Virus record (IMG/VR): IMGVR_UViG_3300006810_000164
Coordinates: 1 to 35,117 of that record
Source of the DNA: a virus
DNA length: 35,117 bases
Strand: one strand, 5' to 3'
Made by a program: the position numbers and the translations under genes. Positions 6,790 to 13,349 of the stretch are shown here, in pieces (position 1 is the stretch's first letter; every line of letters starts with the position of its first letter). A model generated the notes under the pieces. That model ran no database searches. It saw only the letters and a program-made list of their open reading frames with translations, and was not told the DNA's origin.

Positions 6790-7080
6790 ATGAGTAAAAA
6801 AATCAACAGAAACAAATTAAGAAAAATGATTATTGCTGAGGCAAAAAATATGATATCAGAAATGGGAATGGGTGGCGCACCACATCCAGATTCACCTGAG
6901 TATGAAACTACAGCACAGGTTATTCAAAATTGCATTATGAGCTGTATCCATGCAGGAAGATGTGATCCCATGCGAGTTCAAATGATGACTCAAGAAATGT
7001 GTGAAGACTACGGATGTCCACAATATGCTGATTATTGCGCTCAAAGAGTTATTTCTGCATGTCAAAGAATGGGCTTGTAA
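6790..7080 (+). CDS. Cysteine-rich leader-bearing small protein
   Basis: A 96-residue protein. The leader is MSKKINRNKLRKMIIAEAK; I-A-E/A is the best match in the window to the T4 capsid targeting cleavage site, which in T4 internal proteins also reads I-A-E/A. The rest holds seven cysteines spaced C-x3-C-x5-C-x12-C-x4-C-x6-C-x7-C within about 45 residues, plus many methionines. The cysteines could bind zinc or form disulfides. AGGAG lies 6 bases before the ATG. TATATAAA (6763-6770) upstream could be a degenerate late promoter. It is proposed as packaged cargo on the strength of the leader; the mature function is unknown. Confidence 0.75.
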   Translation: MSKKINRNKLRKMIIAEAKNMISEMGMGGAPHPDSPEYETTAQVIQNCIMSCIHAGRCDPMRVQMMTQEMCEDYGCPQYADYCAQRVISACQRMGL

Positions 7081-7133
7081 TTAAAAATAAATTTAAATTA
7101 TTAGTAAAGTATTTGTTGAGTTTTTAGCCTAGT

Positions 7134-7141
7134 TATAAATA
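7134..7141 (+). promoter_or_regulatory. T4-type late promoter before neck genes
   Basis: An exact TATAAATA box lies 18 bases before the GTG start of the gp13-like gene. In T4 this box is read by RNA polymerase carrying gp55 and activated by the sliding clamp. It implies that the phage encodes that late sigma system outside the window. Confidence 0.75.
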
Positions 7142-7159
7142 AAGATATGAGGTAAAAGC

Positions 7160-8308
7160 GTGGCAAATTTTGAAAATACATCTAGTCCGACTCCTTTTGG
7201 AATATATGATAGCGAAACAGAATTTATTTCTGATGCTGATAATATCGTTACTTTTGTTAAGCGCAAGCTAGGTGACGATATTCTTTCTGTAGAACTTACA
7301 AAAAAACAAATTTGGGGTAACTTCGAAGAAGCAACCTTAGAATATAGTTCAATATTAAATCAATACCAAGCCAAGTCTCAACTGGTAAACTTTTTAGGTT
7401 ACGCCACTGGGAGCATGACCGGAAGTGAAGAAAAATTCATAAGAGAAAATTTAGAATTTTTAGGAAGATTTGCAGAGCCATACGCAATGGAAGCAGGAAT
7501 TGGTGGATCATACAATTCTCTATCAGGTTCAATTCAATTAGAAATAGGACGTCAAGACTATAATATTTATACTGAATTAAGCGGGGCGAACGGTCTTCTT
7601 TTTGATGACACAAAAGGTAAAATTAAAATTGAAGAAGTTTTTCATTACAACCCGCAAGCTGCTTACAGGTTTTTTGACACTACTAGTGCAATCAATTATT
7701 TAAATAATGAATTTTCTTTTGAATCTTTTACTCCTGAGACAGTCTTTTATATTCTTCCTGTATATGAAGATATACTTAGAGGTGGGCAACTTGACCTGTC
7801 CAATAGAGTTAGACGGTCAAATTACTCTTACAAGATTAATGGTACAAATTTTAGAATATACCCACTACCAACAACCGAAACAAAGCTATTTTTAAGAGTT
7901 CGACAATATCCAGACCCACTTTCCCCTTCATATACTGATGCAACCGTGCACGGCGTATCAAATATGAGCAATCTTCCTTTTGGAAATGTCAAATACAATA
8001 GAATTAATAGTATAGGGCGTCAGTGGATCAGAAGTTATACTCTAGCCATTTCAATGGAGCAGTTAGGTTATATTAGGAGTAAGTTTGGAAGTATTCCTGT
8101 ACCTAACGCAGAAGTCTCTCTAAACGGTTCTGATTTAATTAGTAACGGTAGGACAGACAGGGATGGACTTAAAGAAAAATTAAGAGAAATGTTGGAGTCG
8201 ATGACGTATGATAAGTTAATGGAAACGCAATCGACAAGATCAGAATTAATTCAAAAACAACTAAAGTATATACCTATACCAAATGGTAAAGCAATTTTTT
8301 ATGGATAA
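7160..8308 (+). CDS. gp13: Neck protein gp13-like (head completion)
   Basis: 382 residues from a GTG start with GAGGT upstream. In T4, gp13 with gp14 completes the neck that joins the filled head to the tail. The assignment rests on position (first of a 13-14-15-18-19 order) and on features I associate with marine T4-like gp13: an N-terminal helical stretch in which a short segment after the start reads ADNIVTFVKRKLG, then KKQIWGNFEEATLEYSS, and a long mixed alpha/beta body. It is longer than T4 gp13 (about 309 residues). The C-terminal helix (DGLKEKLREMLESM) may sit in the connector. Transcribed from the late promoter just upstream, together with the genes that follow. Confidence 0.65.
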   Translation: MANFENTSSPTPFGIYDSETEFISDADNIVTFVKRKLGDDILSVELTKKQIWGNFEEATLEYSSILNQYQAKSQLVNFLGYATGSMTGSEEKFIRENLEFLGRFAEPYAMEAGIGGSYNSLSGSIQLEIGRQDYNIYTELSGANGLLFDDTKGKIKIEEVFHYNPQAAYRFFDTTSAINYLNNEFSFESFTPETVFYILPVYEDILRGGQLDLSNRVRRSNYSYKINGTNFRIYPLPTTETKLFLRVRQYPDPLSPSYTDATVHGVSNMSNLPFGNVKYNRINSIGRQWIRSYTLAISMEQLGYIRSKFGSIPVPNAEVSLNGSDLISNGRTDRDGLKEKLREMLESMTYDKLMETQSTRSELIQKQLKYIPIPNGKAIFYG

Positions 8309-8313
8309 TTATT

Positions 8314-8979
8314 ATGGCTAGACTTTTTATCACACCAAGAGAAATGAACTTTATTAACGATATTGCAAAAGAAGTTATTAAAGATGTTGTTGGGCAAAAA
8401 ATTTATTTGTTTCAAATATCAGAAATTAAGTCAAAAGTTCACGATGTATACGAAGAAAGCAATGACAAAGTTTTTGAAACGCCTATTGAATTAGATTGTT
8501 TAGTACAATATAGCGCACAAGAAATAAGAACAAACCGTTTTGGTTCAGAAGAATATTATTCAATTGAAGCTTATATACAATCACGCGATTTACTAGATAA
8601 GGGAATAGAAATACTAGAAGGTGACTTCTTTTCTTATGGAAATACTTTTTTTGAAGTTATTAAAGCACCTTTGACAAATACTATTTTTGGCCAAATTGAA
8701 CATAAGCGCTTTGTAACAATTACCGGACGTCAATCCCGCAAAGAACAGTTTCTTGCCAAAGTCTTTGGGCCTACTTCTGAGGACTATTCTGATGCAGACG
8801 CCATTCAAGAAACTTTTGTTCAACAACGAGGGGCTAAGAAAAATAAATTAGGTGAAACTGCTGATGTTAGAGATCTACAAAAAAACGGAGTACTTGATGC
8901 TCCTATTACAGGGCCTAAGGAAGTTTCACCCTTAGGTGATGACACCGGTGCCGGGTCATCATTTTATGGAGATGATTAA
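8314..8979 (+). CDS. gp14: Neck protein gp14-like
   Basis: A 221-residue protein, close to T4 gp14 (about 256). With gp13 it forms the neck collar. Features that fit include the N-terminal FITPREMNFINDIAKEVI helix, the DFFSYGNTFFEVIKAP segment typical of gp14 (region that lists the topology of a connector protein), and the I-T-G-R-Q-S-R-K-E-Q-F stretch. The C-terminus is Gly/Asp-rich and flexible. Its ribosome site lies inside the end of the previous gene (GGA only), and its TAA overlaps the next ATG (TAATG), so 13-14-15 are coupled. Confidence 0.7.
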   Translation: MARLFITPREMNFINDIAKEVIKDVVGQKIYLFQISEIKSKVHDVYEESNDKVFETPIELDCLVQYSAQEIRTNRFGSEEYYSIEAYIQSRDLLDKGIEILEGDFFSYGNTFFEVIKAPLTNTIFGQIEHKRFVTITGRQSRKEQFLAKVFGPTSEDYSDADAIQETFVQQRGAKKNKLGETADVRDLQKNGVLDAPITGPKEVSPLGDDTGAGSSFYGDD

Positions 8980-10181
8980 TGTCTAATAAAAAAAATCCAC
9001 AAAAAAAATTAATAATTAAAAAGTTTAATGGGGATAATGTACCTGAAGATTTTAACTTTCCATCAATTGGTATTGAAGATGTTGACCGCGCGATGTTTGA
9101 TTTATTTGACAAGGTTTTAAATTTTGAAACTAGTTCAAACGGTGTTTCAAATAAAGTCCCAGTTATATTTGCAACAGGTGAAAGATTTGCCTTGACTAGG
9201 AGAAAAAGACCGGTAAGAGATCGAAACAACACAAACATTTTACCACTTATAAGTATACAAAGACAAAACTTTGATATTGGCCCTAGCCAAGGAGGTAAAG
9301 GTACAGCAATATCTTTTAGGGCACAACCAAATTACACAATAAAGTATAGACTGTCAAAAAAAGATAGAAGTTTTCAAAACTTAATAAATAAAGCAGGAAT
9401 TCAAAATCAAGATAATGTACACGATAAAAGTCATTTTCAAAACACTAGTACATCTTTAAATTCAGTTGAAGGTACTGTTGCTTCAAGAAGAGAAAAAAAT
9501 AATCTAAAGTTTTCTAGAAACGCAACAGTTAATTTAAAAAGCGATATTGAGACAAATATATTTGAAATTATTCAAGTTCCTTATCCGTATTTTTTTACCT
9601 CTACTTATAATGTTGTATTTTGGGCACAATATATGTCACAAGCCAATCAAATGGTTGAATATCTATTCAATAATATAGACGTTCCTGGTGGTGAGTTTGC
9701 AATTAAAACAAGAGAAGGATTTGAACTAGTTGCTTTTTTAGGTGATAATTTAAATTTTGAAAATAATTTTGACAGTATGACAGATGATGAAAGAATAATT
9801 AAGTATTCTTTTGATATTACAATTCCTGGTTATTTAATTAATCCAGGATTACCGGGTAATCCAAACCAGTTAAGAAGTTTTTATTCTGCTCCTTTTATTG
9901 ATTTTTCATACTATGATAATGCGTCACCCGTTGTCACAAACTATCAACCAGAAAATACAAATGATAAAATTATTAAAAATGCTTTAACAGATTTAACAAA
10001 TGTAAATGAATTAATTCTGCAGAGAGGAGAAACAACAGAAAATATTTCTGAATATATAACTAATCCTTTTTCTCAAAAAGGTACAAACGAGATTGTAAAG
10101 ATAAAATCGTCAAACACTAGAACAGGTGAATCTGTATTATCAGGAAAAATTATAAAAGAAATTGACAGTCAATTCGAATAA
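8979..10181 (+). CDS. gp15: Tail completion / sheath stabiliser gp15-like
   Basis: 400 residues against 272 in T4. T4 gp15 forms the ring that caps the tail tube and sheath and binds the neck. The conserved signature is seen at residues about 55-105: VPVIFATGERFAL (T4: VPITYAS-x-E-x-F), then ILPLISIQRQNFDI (T4: ILPRINLHLVDF), followed by strands of a terminator-type fold (TREGFELVAFLGD; IKYSFDITIPGYLINP). The extra length is mainly a Lys/Asn-rich insertion at about 115-180 and a long C-terminal tail. The gene starts on the stop of gp14. Confidence 0.75.
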   Translation: MSNKKNPQKKLIIKKFNGDNVPEDFNFPSIGIEDVDRAMFDLFDKVLNFETSSNGVSNKVPVIFATGERFALTRRKRPVRDRNNTNILPLISIQRQNFDIGPSQGGKGTAISFRAQPNYTIKYRLSKKDRSFQNLINKAGIQNQDNVHDKSHFQNTSTSLNSVEGTVASRREKNNLKFSRNATVNLKSDIETNIFEIIQVPYPYFFTSTYNVVFWAQYMSQANQMVEYLFNNIDVPGGEFAIKTREGFELVAFLGDNLNFENNFDSMTDDERIIKYSFDITIPGYLINPGLPGNPNQLRSFYSAPFIDFSYYDNASPVVTNYQPENTNDKIIKNALTDLTNVNELILQRGETTENISEYITNPFSQKGTNEIVKIKSSNTRTGESVLSGKIIKEIDSQFE

Positions 10182-10239
10182 TTACCTAAGACAATTAAAC
10201 TAATTATGAATACTTATACAAGTAATAAAGGAGAGATCG

Positions 10240-11085
10240 ATGGCAGAACAAACATTTAGGTCTCCGGGTTTTTTCGAAAGAGAAGTTGATTTAACCCAGA
10301 GAGCGGTAGAAATTGATGGTGTCCCTGCAGGCATAATTGGAACTGCAACACAAGGGCCGGCATTCGTACCTGTCACTGTTGGATCATTTATTGATTTTGA
10401 GAGAAAATTTGGAACGTTAACAAAAGATTATTTTGGTCCATTTGCAGTAAGAGAATGGCTTAAAAATAGATCGTCTGTGACCTATGTAAGAGTTTTAGGT
10501 GCAGGTGCGACTTCTACTGCTGCACATATTGAAACTACTGAGGCTAACGGAACGGTTCCAAATGCAGGATTTATTGTAAAAGGTACAGCATCGGAAGATA
10601 GGTGTCACAAAGGATCGGTTCAATTTTTAGTGGCAGCTCATGACATTAATGAAAATGAATCTGCAGGCTATCCGCTCTTTACTGATAGCGATGCATATGA
10701 TACATCGTCAGAGATTAAGATTGCACGTGCAATGTTATTTATGGCATCCGGTTCGCAAGCATATGTGTTAAATCATAATCAAACTTTTTCAGCAGGTAAC
10801 AGTACAGATAGCGCAACTATCAAAAATTATAACGGTGGTAGTGATGAAGGTACTTTTAAGCTTGTACTATCGAGTGCTTTAGGGAGTTCATTTTCAAATG
10901 ACGAAGGTACCCCGGGGATAAAAATCTATACTGCATCACTGGATCCTTCTAGTAAACACTACATAGGAAAGTTTTTAAACACCAACCCGGACCTCTTTCA
11001 TTCTGAACAACACTTATTATATGCAAACTTGAAATTCCTTCAGAAATTGCCAAAGTCACATATCATGTATCTAACCCAACTGTAG
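10240..11085 (+). CDS. gp18: Tail sheath gp18-like copy 1, N-terminal part (frame broken)
   Basis: The first 281 codons of a sheath gene that should run to 13325 (about 1,028 residues). AAGGAG precedes the ATG. The N-terminus (FRSPGFFEREVDL, then GVPAGIIGTA-x-x-GPAF, then FGPFAVREWL) is the sheath signature and matches the second copy at 13350 almost position by position. At about 11029-11031 the frame is lost: codons read GCA AAC TTG AAA, whereas one more T (GCA AAC TTT GAA ATT CCT) would continue correctly into the frame that stays open to 13325. The last 18 or so residues before the TAG at 11083 are therefore out of frame. No classical slippery heptamer is present. It is either a true one-base deletion in a redundant gene or a sequencing/assembly error. 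Confidence 0.75.
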   Translation: MAEQTFRSPGFFEREVDLTQRAVEIDGVPAGIIGTATQGPAFVPVTVGSFIDFERKFGTLTKDYFGPFAVREWLKNRSSVTYVRVLGAGATSTAAHIETTEANGTVPNAGFIVKGTASEDRCHKGSVQFLVAAHDINENESAGYPLFTDSDAYDTSSEIKIARAMLFMASGSQAYVLNHNQTFSAGNSTDSATIKNYNGGSDEGTFKLVLSSALGSSFSNDEGTPGIKIYTASLDPSSKHYIGKFLNTNPDLFHSEQHLLYANLKFLQKLPKSHIMYLTQL

Positions 11086-13325
11086 GTATAGTTTCTGGTA
11101 GTGATAACAATAGCGGTGCAGGGATTAATTTTAGAGACACATTTGGAAGATTTGACACCAGATATCAAACTGCAAAAACAACACCTTTTATTTCTCAGCC
11201 TTTTGGAACAAAAGAATATGACTTATTTTACTTTGAGTCTCTTGATGATGGTGAAATTGGTAATACTCGCGTAAAAGTATCAATATCTGATATTAAAAGA
11301 TCTACAAACCCCAAAAATAAATACGGTACTTTTACTGTTTTAGTAAGAGATTATAATGATACTGATACAAATATTAAAGTTTTGGAGCAATATTCGCAAT
11401 GCTCATTAGACCCTAGAGACGAAAATTATATTGCAAATAAAATAGGCGACTTTAAAGTCTATTATAACTTTGATGCAGCTCAAGAGTCTGAAAGAAGATT
11501 AAATATTGGAGGGAAGAGGCCAAATCGCTCAAGATATGTTAGGGTTGTAATGAATGCAAATGTTGAAGATAGAATCGTACCTGAAGATTCATTGCCTTTT
11601 GGTTTTAGAGGAATTCCTGTTCCAAAATTAAATGATAATCTAACAGATTCTATTTCCGGGACAGATTCACCCAGGCTAGGATATGTTATATCTAGTGACG
11701 ATACTTACGGACTCACAGGATCAATTGTACCACCTGTGCCTATGCGCTTTAAAACAACTAGAGGTGCTATTAATAGTTCTCCATCATTTACCGGTCAGCC
11801 GGGTGGATTAGAACTAGCAGACAAAAGATACTTCTGGGGAGTTCAAACTGAAACCTTACCCTTGACAGGTACAATAGGAAACGCAACAACTCAACCAAAT
11901 GCTTCTTCAGCAAAAAGTGAATTGGTAAAAAGTTATGGAAAATTCTTAGGAATACAAAAATTAGATGGTTTAACCACCGGTTCAGCAGCAGATACTTTTA
12001 ACAATAATAAGTTTACATTAGCAAAGGTAGCTTTTTACAATCAGATTGCAACTAGCTCAACAATCGAAGACTCTATTTCAAGCACTATCACAGGATCTGC
12101 AGATCTTCATATTAAAGAAGCAGCTTATATTAGAAACGGTATTTTAGAAACAAAAAATTATACAATCACAGATGATGTAGGATCAATACAGCGTGTAACA
12201 TTAGCAACGTTGGCTGCTGCAAGATCTGAAAAATATTTTAATAGATTTATTGATTATAATAAGTTTACAAATATTCTTTATGGTGGATTTGATGGCTTAA
12301 ATATTCTTGACAAAGATAACAGATTAATGAATGACAGAGCTAGCTCTATGGACGCTTTAGGAAAAGCAAATTTATCAAATGGAGAATTTACACACGAAAA
12401 CTTGCATGAAGATTCAAGCCCAGGTAGTGGAAAAGATAATAATATTATTAGTGCTTATAGAACAGCTGCCAAAATCATTACTGATCCATTTGCATCGCGT
12501 GTTAATATCGTTGCAGTTCCTGGAATCAAAGAACCTTTTGTTACTGATTATCTATCAGATGCTGTCAGAGATTACAGTCATGCAATTTACTTAATGGATA
12601 TTCCATCATATGACGATTCAGGTAACAGAATACACGATACACTAACATTACCTAGCGTTCAAGAAACTGTTGATTCTTTTAATGCTAGAGCAATTGACAA
12701 CAATTATGTAGCAACTTATTTTCCTGATGTTGTTATGAATGATAATATTAATAGAACTAGTCAAACAGTTCCTTCTTCAATTGCAGCATTAAAAGCTCTA
12801 GGATATAATGATTCAATTGCATATCCTTGGTTTGCACCTGCAGGATTTAATAGGGGTGCGTTAAATGATGTTATTAATTCAAAAGTAAGGCTAAACGCCG
12901 AAGATAGAAATATTCTTTATGAATCTAGAATTAATCCTATCGCAAACTTTCCAGACGGCGGTTTTGTTATTTTTGGCCAAAAAACATTGCAACAAGATCG
13001 ATCATCACTGGACAGAGTTAACGTAAGAAGAATGCTTTTAGAAGTAAAAAGAGTCATATCTGATATTGCTAACAAATTAATTTTTGAAAACAATACGCCG
13101 CAAACACGCGCAAGATTTGTTGCTAAAGCAACACCTTTACTAGGCGCAATTCAATCGCAACAAGGTATTGATCAATTTAAAATTGTTATGGATACGTCTA
13201 ACAATTCTGAGTTGGATATTGAAGAAAACAAGCTTAACGGAAGAATTATTTTAGTCCCTACAAGAGTAGCAGAATTTATCTCTATTGACTTTATAATTAC
13301 TAACGCAGGTGTTAGCTTTGAATAA
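11031..13325 (+). CDS. gp18: Tail sheath gp18-like copy 1, remaining part (frame broken)
   Basis: Open frame continuing the sheath after the one-base disruption near 11030, with no start codon or ribosome site of its own at the junction (the first usable alternatives, such as TTG 11382, have none either). It encodes about 764 residues: the variable middle domains, then the conserved C-terminal sheath domain with FGFRGIPVP, the nucleus NIVAVPGIKEPFVTDY, the P-W-F-A-P-A-G motif (YPWFAPAGFNRGAL), FGQKTLQ, LDRVNVRRMLLEVKR and a final EFISIDFIITNAGVSFE. All of these have counterparts in copy 2. Sheath subunits polymerise around the tube and contract on infection. If the disruption is real, this part is probably not made and the phage relies on copy 2. 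Confidence 0.7.
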   Translation, partial: EIPSEIAKVTYHVSNPTVGIVSGSDNNSGAGINFRDTFGRFDTRYQTAKTTPFISQPFGTKEYDLFYFESLDDGEIGNTRVKVSISDIKRSTNPKNKYGTFTVLVRDYNDTDTNIKVLEQYSQCSLDPRDENYIANKIGDFKVYYNFDAAQESERRLNIGGKRPNRSRYVRVVMNANVEDRIVPEDSLPFGFRGIPVPKLNDNLTDSISGTDSPRLGYVISSDDTYGLTGSIVPPVPMRFKTTRGAINSSPSFTGQPGGLELADKRYFWGVQTETLPLTGTIGNATTQPNASSAKSELVKSYGKFLGIQKLDGLTTGSAADTFNNNKFTLAKVAFYNQIATSSTIEDSISSTITGSADLHIKEAAYIRNGILETKNYTITDDVGSIQRVTLATLAAARSEKYFNRFIDYNKFTNILYGGFDGLNILDKDNRLMNDRASSMDALGKANLSNGEFTHENLHEDSSPGSGKDNNIISAYRTAAKIITDPFASRVNIVAVPGIKEPFVTDYLSDAVRDYSHAIYLMDIPSYDDSGNRIHDTLTLPSVQETVDSFNARAIDNNYVATYFPDVVMNDNINRTSQTVPSSIAALKALGYNDSIAYPWFAPAGFNRGALNDVINSKVRLNAEDRNILYESRINPIANFPDGGFVIFGQKTLQQDRSSLDRVNVRRMLLEVKRVISDIANKLIFENNTPQTRARFVAKATPLLGAIQSQQGIDQFKIVMDTSNNSELDIEENKLNGRIILVPTRVAEFISIDFIITNAGVSFE

Positions 13326-13349
13326 CGCATACAAATGGAGTAAACTATT

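Noticed and set aside
11025-11032. Programmed -1 frameshift in sheath copy 1
   Set aside because: AAACTTG is not a slippery heptamer, no stimulatory hairpin was noticed, and the second sheath copy has a single plain frame. An indel or error is simpler.
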